From Caballeronia arvi (GTDB lineage Bacteria; Pseudomonadota; Gammaproteobacteria; Burkholderiales; Burkholderiaceae), in NCBI RefSeq assembly GCF_001544695.2, contig NZ_FCOM02000014.1:62001-126000 (forward strand): a stretch of 64,000 nucleotides of DNA. The letters are read 5' to 3'. How positions within the stretch are numbered: the stretch's first letter is position 1; every line of letters begins with the position of its first letter. A program made the translations under genes and the position numbers. The notes under the pieces were generated by a model. It saw only the letters and a list, made by a program, of their open reading frames with translations. It was not told the origin of the DNA and did not search any database. Positions 1-8,648 of the stretch are shown here, piece by piece.

Positions 1-5
1 CAGAC

Positions 6-1505
6 ATGACGACGAGTTTTCATCCGGCGCTGGGCGAGGCGGCGCGCGACTTTCTTTCGCGTGAACATCGGCTGCTGATCGACGGCCGCATGATCGCCTC
101 CGATGGCGGCAGGCGCACCGATATCCTCGATCCCGCGACCGGCGACGTGATCGCCACGGTCGACGAAGCGACAGCCGGCGACGTCGATCGCGCGGTCGAG
201 GCGGCCCGCCGCGCGTTCGAAGGGCCGTGGCGCAAGGTCACGCCTTCGGAACGCACGCGCATGATGCTGCGCTTCGCCGATCTGATCGAAGCGCACGGCG
301 ACGGGCTCGCGCAACTCGAATGTATCAACAGCGGCAAGCCGCTGCCGTTCTGCCGCAACGGCGACGTGGCGGGCATCGCCGAAATGCTGCGCTACATGGC
401 CGGCTGGACGACGAAGATGGGCGGCGAGACGCCGAACGTGTCGCTCGCGGGCGAGTGGCACGCGTACACGATGCGCGAGCCAGTGGGCGTGGTCGGGCAG
501 ATCATCCCGTGGAATTTCCCGCTCAACATGGCGATGTGGAAGATCGCGCCCGCGCTCGCGGCGGGTTGCACGGTCGTCATGAAGCCGTCGGAGCAGACGC
601 CGCTGACCGCGCTCAGGCTCGGCGAACTCGCGCTGGAAGCGGGCATTCCGCCGGGCGTGCTGAACATCGTGACGGGCTTCGGCAATCCGGTCGGCGCTGC
701 GATGGCCGCGCATCCGGGCGTCGACAAGGTCGCGTTCACGGGCTCGGGCGAAACGGGGCGGCGCATCCTGCAGGCGGCGAGCGGCAATCTCAAGCGCGTC
801 TCGCTGGAACTGGGCGGCAAGTCGCCCGTGATCGTCTTTCCCGATGCGAACCTGGAAGCCGCCGCGGCGGGCGTGTGCTCGTCGATCTTCTTTCACGCCG
901 GGCAGATCTGCGCGGCGGGCTCGCGGCTCTATGTCCACGAGCGCGCGTTCGAGCCGCTGCTGGAACTCATCGCGAAGCGCGCCAACAACATGAAGATGGG
1001 CCACGGCCTCGACGCGGGCACGGACATGGGCCCCGTCATCTCGCGACGCCAGCTCGATCGCGTGGCCGGCTACATCCATAGCGGACAGGAAGAAGGCGCG
1101 ACGCTGTACGCGGGCGGCGGCACGTCGGGCGAGCGCGGCTTCTTCGTGCAGCCGACCGTGCTGACCGGCGTGAAGCCCGGCATGAAGGTGCATGACGAAG
1201 AAATCTTCGGGCCGGTGCTGTGCGCGATGTCCTTCGATGACGACGACCTCGACCGCATCGCCGCGACCGCGAACGCGTCCACCTACGGGCTCGCGGCCAG
1301 CATCTGGACGAAGGACATCGGCCGCGCGCACAAGATGGCGCGGCGCATGCAGGCGGGCATCGTCAATGTGAATGCGCTGTCGTCGCCCGACGCGACCTTG
1401 CCCTATGGCGGCTACAAGCAATCGGGCTGGGGCCGCGAGCGCGGCTTCGAGGCCATCGAGCTCTACACCGAAGTCAAAGCGGTCGCGATCAACCTGAACA
1501 ACTGA
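6..1505 (+). CDS. NAD(P)-dependent aldehyde dehydrogenase
   Basis: This cytoplasmic enzyme oxidises an aldehyde to the carboxylic acid. At 499 aa it is a full-length member of the ALDH superfamily. The sequence shows the expected catalytic set: Asn170 in IPWNFP, general base Glu268 in LELGG, and nucleophile Cys302 in GQICAAGSR. It opens an operon; an enoyl-CoA hydratase starts 29 bp downstream and six more genes follow with short gaps or overlaps. Its promoter and ribosome site lie left of the window. The context (P450s, short-chain dehydrogenases, CoA ligase) suggests it handles an aldehyde made from a hydroxylated substrate, but the substrate itself cannot be read from the sequence. The family is certain; the pathway is inferred. 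Confidence 0.93.
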   Translation: MTTSFHPALGEAARDFLSREHRLLIDGRMIASDGGRRTDILDPATGDVIATVDEATAGDVDRAVEAARRAFEGPWRKVTPSERTRMMLRFADLIEAHGDGLAQLECINSGKPLPFCRNGDVAGIAEMLRYMAGWTTKMGGETPNVSLAGEWHAYTMREPVGVVGQIIPWNFPLNMAMWKIAPALAAGCTVVMKPSEQTPLTALRLGELALEAGIPPGVLNIVTGFGNPVGAAMAAHPGVDKVAFTGSGETGRRILQAASGNLKRVSLELGGKSPVIVFPDANLEAAAAGVCSSIFFHAGQICAAGSRLYVHERAFEPLLELIAKRANNMKMGHGLDAGTDMGPVISRRQLDRVAGYIHSGQEEGATLYAGGGTSGERGFFVQPTVLTGVKPGMKVHDEEIFGPVLCAMSFDDDDLDRIAATANASTYGLAASIWTKDIGRAHKMARRMQAGIVNVNALSSPDATLPYGGYKQSGWGRERGFEAIELYTEVKAVAINLNN

Positions 1506-1534
1506 CGCGCGCCATCAAGCACAGGAGAACACGC

Positions 1535-2401
1535 ATGACAGGCAGCATCGACTATGTCGCGAAGGATGGCCGGGCTTACATCACCATCAATCGCCCGGAG
1601 AAGAAGAACGCGATGACGAGCGCCATGCTCGATCAGCTCATGGACGGCTACGACCGCGCGGAAGCCGACGACGACGTGCGCGTGGTCGTGCTGCAAGGCG
1701 CGGGCGACGACTTCAGCACCGGTCACGATCTGGCGGAGGTCGGCACCGAATACGGCGCAACCACTTACGACGACAAGGGCCGTCCGCGCAAGCCGAGCCA
1801 GCGCGCCCGCCTGTTGCACGACAAGCGCTACATCGAACGCTTCGAGCGGATTTTCAAGTTTCTCAAGCCGACGCTGTCGCTGGTGAAGGGCTATTGCCTC
1901 GGCGGCGGTTTGTATCTGGCCGAAGCATCGGATCTCGTCATCGCGGCCGATACCGCGAAGATGGGACATCCGGAGCAGAAGCTCGGGCTCTCCGGCGCGG
2001 CCTACTTCGCCGCCTGGGAAATGATGACGCTCGGTCCGCGCAAGGCGCGCGAATTACTGCTGATGGCCGACGTCTGGGACGCGCAGACCTGTCTCGCCAA
2101 CGGCCTCGTCAACAAGGTCGTGCCGCGCGCATCGCTGGAAGACGCGGGCGAGGAATGGGCGGAACGCATCGTGCGGCTGCCGCGCGACGGCATCGTGATG
2201 GGCAAGGCCGCCACGAATCTGGCGATGAACGCGCTCGGCATCGACGCGCAATTCTCATACGGTCACGTTCTGCACGCGCTCGCCACCAACGTGCGCTACG
2301 AGCCCGACGAATACAACTTCATGAAGCAGCGGCGCGACAAGGGCGTGCGCGCATCGAATCACGAGCGCGAAGCGTTCTACACCGAAAAGGAAAAAGCATG
2401 A
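1535..2401 (+). CDS. Enoyl-CoA hydratase/isomerase family protein
   Basis: A crotonase-fold enzyme of 288 aa, expected to hydrate or isomerise an enoyl-CoA in a beta-oxidation-like step. The two oxyanion-hole segments are visible as FSTGHDLAEV and YCLGGGLYLA, and an acidic residue sits in GHPEQKLGLSG where the catalytic Glu is expected. AGGAGAA lies just upstream of the ATG. Its stop codon overlaps the start of the next gene, a CaiB-type CoA-transferase (ATGA), which points to translational coupling. It is longer than the usual ~260 aa because of an insert around residues 68-95 rich in charged residues. A carnitinyl-CoA dehydratase-like role is possible given the CaiB and CaiC-like neighbours, but the exact reaction is unknown. 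Confidence 0.88.
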   Translation: MTGSIDYVAKDGRAYITINRPEKKNAMTSAMLDQLMDGYDRAEADDDVRVVVLQGAGDDFSTGHDLAEVGTEYGATTYDDKGRPRKPSQRARLLHDKRYIERFERIFKFLKPTLSLVKGYCLGGGLYLAEASDLVIAADTAKMGHPEQKLGLSGAAYFAAWEMMTLGPRKARELLLMADVWDAQTCLANGLVNKVVPRASLEDAGEEWAERIVRLPRDGIVMGKAATNLAMNALGIDAQFSYGHVLHALATNVRYEPDEYNFMKQRRDKGVRASNHEREAFYTEKEKA

Positions 2402-3561
2402 GGACGGCGCTGCAAGGCCTGAAAGTGCTCGACTTCACGCAGATGATGACGGGCCCGTTCGCGACGATGATGCTGGGCGATTGCGGCGCCGACGTGATCA
2501 AGGTCGAGCAGCCGGAAGGCGACCCGTTCCGCCGCTCCGGCGAGACCACGCTTAACGGCGACGGCGCGTTCTTTCTCGGCGTGAACCGCAACAAGCGCGG
2601 CATCGTGATCGATCTGAAGACGGAGGAAGGACAGGCCGCCGCGCGCGCGCTCGCGGCCGAAGCCGACGTGCTGGTCGAAAATTTCCGGCCGGGTTTCACG
2701 GAGCGCGTGGGCATCGGTTATGAAGCGCTGCGCGAGCTGAATCCGCGCCTCGTCTATTGCTCGATCTCGGGCTTCGACCGCAACGGCCGCGACCGCAACC
2801 GGCCGGCGCTCGACATGATCATCCAGGCGATCTCGGGCGTGATGCAGGTCACGGGCACCGAGGAATCCGGGCCGCTCAAGACGGGCTTTCCGTTCTCGGA
2901 TCTCGTCACGGCGCTGCTCGCGGCGATCGGCATGCTCACCGCGTTGCAGGCGCGCGAACGCACGGGCGAAGGCCAGCGCGTCGATCTGTCGATGCTCGAT
3001 GCCAGCATCTTCAGTCAGGTGCCGCGCGACGTCTATTTCGACCTGACCGCGAAAACGCCCTCGCGCATGGGCAACCAGCACTGGGACATCGTGCCGAACA
3101 ACACGTACGCGACCTCCGATGGCCGCGACATCATGATCATCACGATCAACGACAAGTTCTGGCAGGTGCTCTGCGACGCGCTCGACGCGCCGGAACTGAA
3201 GACCGATGAACGCTTCGCCACGAAGGCGGCGCGTCTCGCGAATCGCGAGCTCGTCAACGAACGGCTCGCCGCGATCTTCGCGACGCGCGATCTCGACGCA
3301 TGGGAAGCGCGGCTGTCGGCGGCGGGCGCGATCTACGGCGCGGTGCGCACGTGGCCCGAAGTGTTCAGCGATCCGCATGTCGTCGATAACCTGCTGAAGA
3401 CGCTGCCGCATCCGAAGGGCGGCGAGTTCAGGATCATCAACAATCCGCTCAACTTCTCCGCGACGCCGACGCGCATAGACCGCTCGCCGCCGATGCTCGG
3501 CGAGCACAGCGAGGAAGTGCTGAAACGGGCAGGCGGCGCATGGCCTGCCGTGACGCAATGA
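2398..3561 (+). CDS. CaiB/BaiF (family III) CoA-transferase
   Basis: A family III CoA-transferase of 387 aa that moves CoA between acyl groups, likely activating a carboxylic acid. The start typical of the family (LKVLDFTQMMTGPFATMMLG) and the GADVIKVEQPEGDP segment are present. The catalytic Asp falls at about residue 139 in ALDMIIQA. The ATG at 2398 overlaps the hydratase stop by four bases, which fixes the start. It is the first of four CaiB-type paralogues in this window (others at 11424, 16806 and 26889), all beside different oxidation genes. Substrate and CoA donor are not inferable. The family call is firm. Confidence 0.92.
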   Translation: MRTALQGLKVLDFTQMMTGPFATMMLGDCGADVIKVEQPEGDPFRRSGETTLNGDGAFFLGVNRNKRGIVIDLKTEEGQAAARALAAEADVLVENFRPGFTERVGIGYEALRELNPRLVYCSISGFDRNGRDRNRPALDMIIQAISGVMQVTGTEESGPLKTGFPFSDLVTALLAAIGMLTALQARERTGEGQRVDLSMLDASIFSQVPRDVYFDLTAKTPSRMGNQHWDIVPNNTYATSDGRDIMIITINDKFWQVLCDALDAPELKTDERFATKAARLANRELVNERLAAIFATRDLDAWEARLSAAGAIYGAVRTWPEVFSDPHVVDNLLKTLPHPKGGEFRIINNPLNFSATPTRIDRSPPMLGEHSEEVLKRAGGAWPAVTQ

Positions 3562-3581
3562 GCGACGGCAAGGAGAACATC

Positions 3582-4817
3582 GTGGAGCGGACCTGCATCA
3601 TCGTCGGCGCGAGCCATGCGGCTGCGCAACTCGCGCCGAGTCTTCGGCAGGAAGGCTGGGAAGGGCGCATCGTCGTGATCGGCGACGAGCCGCATCTGCC
3701 ATATCACCGGCCGCCGTTGTCGAAAGCGTATCTGCTCGGCGAAAAGAGCAGCAACGATCTGCTGATCCGCGCCGAAGACGCTTACGGCAAACTCGGCATC
3801 GAGTTCTGTCTGGGCGAGCGGGTCGTCGCGATCGATCGCGAGCGCAAGACGGTGACGCTGCGCGATGGCGCATCGCTCGCTTATGACAAGCTCGCGCTGT
3901 GCACCGGCACGCGCGTGCGCACCGTTGCGCTTCCCGGCGCGCAGCTCGAAGGCGTGCATTATTTGCGCGGCATAGCGGACATCGACCGCATCAGGCGGCA
4001 TGTGCAACCGGGCGGGCATGCCGCAATTGTCGGCGGCGGTTACATCGGGCTGGAGACGGCGGCCGTGCTCAGGCGTCTCGGTATGCATGTAACGGTACTC
4101 GAAATGGCGCCGCGCGTGCTCGCACGTGTGACCGCGCCGGAGGTGTCGGACTTCTTCGAGCGCGTGCATCGGGAAGAGGGCGTCGATATCCGTACGGGCG
4201 TGATCGTCGATCATTTCGAAGGCGGCGAACGCGTCGAGCGGATCATTCTGCGCGATGGCACGGCTTTGCCCGCGAGTCTCGTCGTGATCGGCGTCGGTGT
4301 GGCGCCGAACGTCGAGCTGGCGGAAGCGGCGGGACTGGATGTCGATAACGGCATCGTCGTCGATGCCTGCGCGCGGACTTCGGACCCGGACATCGTCGCG
4401 GCGGGCGACTGCACGCTGCACCCGTCGCCGTACTACGGGCGCATTCGCCTCGAATCCGTGCCCAACGCGACCGAGCAGGCGAAGGCCGCCGCCGCCGCGC
4501 TGTGCGGCAAGGACAAGCCGTATCGCGCGCTGCCGTGGTTCTGGTCCGACCAATACGACATCAAGCTCCAGATTGCGGGTCTCAACGCGGGCTACGACGA
4601 AGTCGTCGTGCGCGGCGCGCGCGACGCGGGCCGCAGCTTCAGCGCGTTCTATCTGAAGGGCGGCCGTCTGGTCGCGGCCGATTGTGTCAACCGCGCGCAG
4701 GAATTCATGCTCAGCAAGCGGCTGATCGCCGAAGGCGTCGCGGTCGATGCGGCGCGTCTTGCCGATGAAGCGTATCCATTGAAGTCGCTGTTCGAAACCA
4801 TGCAGCAGTCGGATTGA
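3582..4817 (+). CDS. FAD-dependent ferredoxin reductase
   Basis: An NAD(P)H-dependent flavoprotein that reduces a ferredoxin serving an oxygenase, of the putidaredoxin reductase/BphA4 type. The FAD motif near the N-terminus is degenerate (IIVGASHAAAQ), as is common in this group. The NAD motif GGGYIG lies at residues 151-156 and the C-terminal FAD motif AAGDC is present. I chose the GTG at 3582 (411 aa) because AAGGAG sits 6 bp upstream. An ATG at 3558 overlapping the previous stop would add 8 residues but has no ribosome site. It is followed after 36 bp by a 2Fe-2S ferredoxin, its likely partner. No oxygenase lies in this first operon, so the pair may serve the P450s at 8649 or 19825. Confidence 0.9.
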   Translation: MERTCIIVGASHAAAQLAPSLRQEGWEGRIVVIGDEPHLPYHRPPLSKAYLLGEKSSNDLLIRAEDAYGKLGIEFCLGERVVAIDRERKTVTLRDGASLAYDKLALCTGTRVRTVALPGAQLEGVHYLRGIADIDRIRRHVQPGGHAAIVGGGYIGLETAAVLRRLGMHVTVLEMAPRVLARVTAPEVSDFFERVHREEGVDIRTGVIVDHFEGGERVERIILRDGTALPASLVVIGVGVAPNVELAEAAGLDVDNGIVVDACARTSDPDIVAAGDCTLHPSPYYGRIRLESVPNATEQAKAAAAALCGKDKPYRALPWFWSDQYDIKLQIAGLNAGYDEVVVRGARDAGRSFSAFYLKGGRLVAADCVNRAQEFMLSKRLIAEGVAVDAARLADEAYPLKSLFETMQQSD

Positions 4818-4853
4818 AGCAGTCCGATTGATTCAGCCAGAGAGAGGTGTGCA

Positions 4854-5165
4854 ATGCCAGTCGTCAAATATGTGCAGGTGAGCGGCGAGATCACGGAAGT
4901 CGACGTGCCGCTCGGCAGTTCCGTGATGCAGGGCGCCATCGACAACATGATCGCGGGCATCGTCGCCGAATGCGGCGGCGCGTGCAGTTGCGCGACCTGC
5001 GAGGTGCATGTCGACGATGCGTGGATGGGCGCGGTCGGCGAAGCCTGCGATATCGAGCGCGAGATGCTCGAAGGCATCGGCGTGCCGCGCAGCAACAGCC
5101 GCCTGAGCTGTCAGATCGAGATCACGCCGGAACTGGATGGCCTCGTCGTCGCGATTCCCGGCTGA
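4854..5165 (+). CDS. Adrenodoxin/putidaredoxin-type 2Fe-2S ferredoxin
   Basis: A small soluble electron carrier of 103 aa. The cluster ligands follow the vertebrate/putidaredoxin pattern C-x5-C-x2-C...C, at Cys40, Cys46, Cys49 and Cys86. Such ferredoxins pass electrons from a FAD reductase to a cytochrome P450 or another oxygenase. The reductase gene directly upstream is the likely partner. GAGAGAGGTG precedes the ATG. The TGA stop shares one base with the ATG of the next gene, a thioesterase. A second ferredoxin of a different class (3Fe-4S) is encoded beside the P450 at 8649. Confidence 0.92.
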   Translation: MPVVKYVQVSGEITEVDVPLGSSVMQGAIDNMIAGIVAECGGACSCATCEVHVDDAWMGAVGEACDIEREMLEGIGVPRSNSRLSCQIEITPELDGLVVAIPG

Positions 5166-6061
5166 TGGTGAGTGACCTCCTGGCGATCCTGCGGGTGCGC
5201 GAGACGAGTCGTCAAGTGTTCACGGGCGAATCGCTCGTCGATGGCGTGCGCCGCATCTACGGCGGTCAGCTTCTCGCGCAGTCGATCATGGCGATGGGAC
5301 AGACCGTGCGCGAGTCGCATCGCCTGCATTCGATGCAAGGCTATTTCGTGCACCCCGGCGACGTGACGAAGCGCATCCGCTTCGACGTGCAGCCGGTGCG
5401 CGATGGCCGCAGCTTCAGCACACGCCGGGTGACGGTCACGCAGGAGGAGCGTGTGGTGTTCATCGGCGCGGCGTCGTTTCAGGCGGCCGAGGGCGATCAC
5501 GCGCGTCTGTCGCCGATGCCGGACGTGCCGCCGCCCGAACGGATGCCCGCCGAAGCGGATTTCTTCGCGCGCGAGGCGCATCTGCTGGAACATCGGCGCT
5601 CGCATGTGTCGACGATCATGCGGCTCTTCGAGCGCCGCAGCGAGATGTGGCGTCCGTGGCTCGATCCCGGCGCGATGGCGCCCGTCAACGGGCTCTGGTG
5701 CCGTTTGCGCGAGCCGTGCGGCGATGATCCGCTGCTGTGTCATGCCGTGCTCGCCTATGCGTGCGACCTCGACCTGATGACCACCGCGATGCGCCCGCGC
5801 GGCCACGGCACGATGGACGGCCGCACGCGCTCCGCGAGCCTCGATCACGCGATGTGGTTTCACGCGCCCGCGCGGCCCGATGCGTGGTTCTACTACGACA
5901 TGAGCGGGCCGAGCGCCACGAACAATCGCGGTCTGGGCATGGGCGCGCTGTATCAGGACGGGCGGCGGATCGGCACGGCGATGCAGGAAGGGCTGATGCG
6001 GGTCATCGACGATGAAATTCCGCGTGACCCCGCCGCGCAAACGATGAACCAGCCACAGTGA
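5165..6061 (+). CDS. TesB-like acyl-CoA thioesterase
   Basis: A double hot-dog acyl-CoA thioesterase of 298 aa, expected to hydrolyse acyl-CoA to free acid and CoA in the cytoplasm. The N-terminal half has the family segment RIYGGQLLAQS. The C-terminal half has SLDHAMWFH and the ending TAMQEGLMR, where the Asp and Gln of the TesB catalytic network are found. The ATG overlaps the ferredoxin stop by one base; a GTG three bases on is also possible. It sits between electron-transfer genes and a CoA ligase. It may therefore recycle CoA from dead-end intermediates or release a product. Confidence 0.87.
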   Translation: MVSDLLAILRVRETSRQVFTGESLVDGVRRIYGGQLLAQSIMAMGQTVRESHRLHSMQGYFVHPGDVTKRIRFDVQPVRDGRSFSTRRVTVTQEERVVFIGAASFQAAEGDHARLSPMPDVPPPERMPAEADFFAREAHLLEHRRSHVSTIMRLFERRSEMWRPWLDPGAMAPVNGLWCRLREPCGDDPLLCHAVLAYACDLDLMTTAMRPRGHGTMDGRTRSASLDHAMWFHAPARPDAWFYYDMSGPSATNNRGLGMGALYQDGRRIGTAMQEGLMRVIDDEIPRDPAAQTMNQPQ

Positions 6062-7725
6062 GCGACACGATGGGTCAGTGGGACGACAAGTTCGAACGCG
6101 CCGAACGCAGATGGTCGGAATGGACGATGCACGACTATGCGCAGACCGAGTGCGTGATCGGTCACATCATCGAAGACAAGGCGCGAAGGCATCCGCATCA
6201 TGAAGTGTTCCGCTTTCAGGACCGGACCGTCAGCTTCGAAGAACTCAATGCGTCGTCGAATCGCGCGGCGAACGGCTTTCGCGCACTCGGCGTTGGACCC
6301 GGCGACAAGGTCGCGCTGATGCTCGCGAACCGCGTCGAGTTTCTGCTCGCGTGGTTCGGCCTGAACAAGATCGGCGCGGTGTGCGTGCCGATCAACGTCG
6401 CGCTGAAAGGCGAAGGCCTCGCGTATCAGATCGACCATGCGGATTGCGTCGCGCTCGTCGCCGAGCCCGCGTATGCCGAAGCGCTCGGCGCGATCGCGGA
6501 TCGGCTGCCGAAGCTGCATCACACGATCGTCGTCGATGCAGGCACGACGCCGTCTCTCGCGGGCTGGCCGGGACGCGAAGTGCTGCACTTCGACGAACTG
6601 ATGTCGCGCGCGGAAACGGCGCCGGGCGTGTCCGTGGACTTCAGGCAGTTATCGACCATCTCCTATACATCCGGCACGACGGGGCGCTCGAAGGGCGTGC
6701 TGATCAGCCATCACTACTGGTACGAGATCTGGTCGCAGGCCGCGCGGTATGCGCGCTACACCGATGAAGACGTGCTCTACACCGGCCTGCCGTTCTTTCA
6801 CACGAGCGCGCACGGCACGACCGGTCCCGCGATCCTCGCCGATGCGCAGGCCGTATTCGTCGAACGCTTCTCGGCGAGCCGCATGCTCGACGATTGCCGC
6901 CGATGGAACTGCACGTCGGCGAAGTTCATCGGCGGGATGCTGTCGATTCTGATGAAGCAGGCGCCATCTCCGCTCGATGCCGACAATCCATTGCGCCTGA
7001 TGGTGGGCGCCGCCGCGCCGCCGCATCTTTGGCATGCGTTCGAGGCGCGTTTCGACACGCGCCTGCTGGAGCTGTACGGCATGACCGAATGCAGCAGTTG
7101 TCTCGTCAATCCATACGAGGATCGACGCGCGGGTTCATGCGGCAAGGCGATCACGGGCTACGATGTGCGTGTCGTAGACGATCTGGATAACGAAGTAAAT
7201 CGCGGACAGACGGGCGAGCTGGTCGTGAGGCCGCAGCGTCCGTTTCTCGGCACGAGCGGCTACTACAAGAACCCCGACGCGACGCTCGAACTGTTTCGCA
7301 ATCTCTGGATTCATACCGGTGATCTCGCGCGCCAGGACGACGACGGCTACTTCCACTTCGTCGACAGGAAGAAGCAGGCATTGCGGCGGCGCGGCGAGAA
7401 CATCTCGTCGTTCGAGGTCGAGGCCGTGATCGGCGCGCATCCGGCCGTGCTCGAATCGTGCGTGGTGGGCGTGCCTTCGGACCTGGGCGAAGACGACGTG
7501 AAGGCCGTCATCGTGCTGAGGCGCGGCGAGTTGCTCACAGAAACCGATCTCATCCGCTGGTGCGAGCCGCGGCTCGCCTACTTCGCGATTCCACGCTACG
7601 TCGCGTTCCGCGACAGCCTGCCGAAGACGCCAAGCGAGCGCGTCGAGAAGTATCGGCTGCGCGCGGAAGGCATCACGGCCGACTGCTGGGATCGCGAGCG
7701 CGCGGGCATCGTCGTTCGACGCTGA
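6058..7725 (+). CDS. Acyl-CoA ligase, CaiC-like AMP-binding enzyme
   Basis: An ATP-dependent acyl-CoA ligase of 555 aa (ANL superfamily) that forms acyl-AMP and then acyl-CoA. Visible motifs are the P-loop SYTSGTTGRSKG (residues 202-213), YGMTE (340-344), HTGDLAR (419-425) and the hinge segment RRRGENIS (443-450). The overall sequence resembles crotonobetaine/carnitine-CoA ligases. In the C-terminal segment LPKTPSERVEK the residue aligned with the adenylation lysine is Arg528; Lys531 lies close by. The GTG start overlaps the thioesterase stop (GTGA). This is the last gene of the first operon. It probably activates the acid produced by the aldehyde dehydrogenase. Confidence 0.9.
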   Translation: MSDTMGQWDDKFERAERRWSEWTMHDYAQTECVIGHIIEDKARRHPHHEVFRFQDRTVSFEELNASSNRAANGFRALGVGPGDKVALMLANRVEFLLAWFGLNKIGAVCVPINVALKGEGLAYQIDHADCVALVAEPAYAEALGAIADRLPKLHHTIVVDAGTTPSLAGWPGREVLHFDELMSRAETAPGVSVDFRQLSTISYTSGTTGRSKGVLISHHYWYEIWSQAARYARYTDEDVLYTGLPFFHTSAHGTTGPAILADAQAVFVERFSASRMLDDCRRWNCTSAKFIGGMLSILMKQAPSPLDADNPLRLMVGAAAPPHLWHAFEARFDTRLLELYGMTECSSCLVNPYEDRRAGSCGKAITGYDVRVVDDLDNEVNRGQTGELVVRPQRPFLGTSGYYKNPDATLELFRNLWIHTGDLARQDDDGYFHFVDRKKQALRRRGENISSFEVEAVIGAHPAVLESCVVGVPSDLGEDDVKAVIVLRRGELLTETDLIRWCEPRLAYFAIPRYVAFRDSLPKTPSERVEKYRLRAEGITADCWDRERAGIVVRR

Positions 7726-7901
7726 AGCGTCGGCGTGACGGCGGGGCAACGATAGCAACTATAGGAATTCGGTCTCACGATCTCGTAAAACAGTATTGGA
7801 CCTGCAACGCCCGGCGCGCGAATCTTGAGCCTGAGCCGCTCGACTCAGAGCGCGCATGAAGATGAACCGGTTCAAGACCATATCGTGAGAAGAGGTGACA
7901 C

Positions 7902-8597
7902 ATGAGCAGCAGCGTTGCAGTCGTTACGGGCTCGAACGGCCTGACGGGACAAGCCATTTGCAAGAACCTGAGAGAGCGCGGCTATAAGGTCGTCGGGCTC
8001 GACGTGGCCGAGTCGGGCAAGGGCGACTATGCCTACCGCAAGTGCGACGTGACCGATATCGCGCAGATTCGCGCGGCCGTCGAAGCCATCGACGAGGAAC
8101 ACGGCACGATCCGCGTGCTGATCAACAACGCGGGTGTCTGGCACGGCAAGACGTTCTTCGATATCTCGCCCACGGATTACGACTTTACCTACGGCGTCAA
8201 TGCGCGCGCGCCGTTCTTTCTCAGCCAGGAAGTGGCGAAGCGTCTGGTCAAGGCGGGCGGCGGCGGCGTGATCGTGAATCTCGCGTCGATCGTCGCGACG
8301 GCGGGCAGCGGCGTGACCGACTACGGCGGCTCGAAGGCGGCCGTCATCAATCTGACGAAGAGTCTCGCGAAGCCGCTCGGGCCGCATGGCATTCGCGTCG
8401 CGGCGGTGTCGCCGGGAACCATCAATACCGCGATGGGCGAGAAGGTGCCCAAGGAAATCCGCGACAAGCTCATCGCGGGCTCGGGCCTGCAACGCGCGGC
8501 GGAACCGGAAGAAATCGCATCGGCGATCGGCTTTCTCGTCAGCGACGACGCCCGCTACGTGACCGGCGCGACGCTCGACGTCAATGGCGGTCTGTAA
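7902..8597 (+). CDS. Short-chain dehydrogenase/reductase
   Basis: A classical SDR of 231 aa, an NAD(P)-dependent alcohol/ketone oxidoreductase. The cofactor motif reads TGSNGLTG (residues 9-16), then NNAG at 75-78, and the catalytic residues are Ser129, Tyr141 and Lys145. GAAGAGGTG lies 6 bp before the ATG. A 176-bp gap separates it from the CoA ligase, so it probably has its own promoter and starts the P450 operon. A natural role is oxidation of the alcohol formed by the P450 at 8649. That is inferred from position only. Confidence 0.9.
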   Translation: MSSSVAVVTGSNGLTGQAICKNLRERGYKVVGLDVAESGKGDYAYRKCDVTDIAQIRAAVEAIDEEHGTIRVLINNAGVWHGKTFFDISPTDYDFTYGVNARAPFFLSQEVAKRLVKAGGGGVIVNLASIVATAGSGVTDYGGSKAAVINLTKSLAKPLGPHGIRVAAVSPGTINTAMGEKVPKEIRDKLIAGSGLQRAAEPEEIASAIGFLVSDDARYVTGATLDVNGGL

Positions 8598-8648
8598 GCG
8601 GCTCGCCGACATGAACTCAATCATTCAATGGATGTGACGGGAGGCGCT

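Noticed and set aside
2377..3558. Long minus-strand open frame (about 390 codons) opposite the first CoA-transferase
   Set aside because: It is rich in Arg/His/Ala with no motif, and lies exactly over a conserved gene; this is the usual shadow frame in GC-rich DNA.
7726..7901. Search for a third copy of the GTTAT-N7-ATAAC promoter block
   Set aside because: The gap has GGTCTCACGATCTCG and ATAG-CAA-CTAT but not the palindrome or the 17-bp block, so it is not a third copy.
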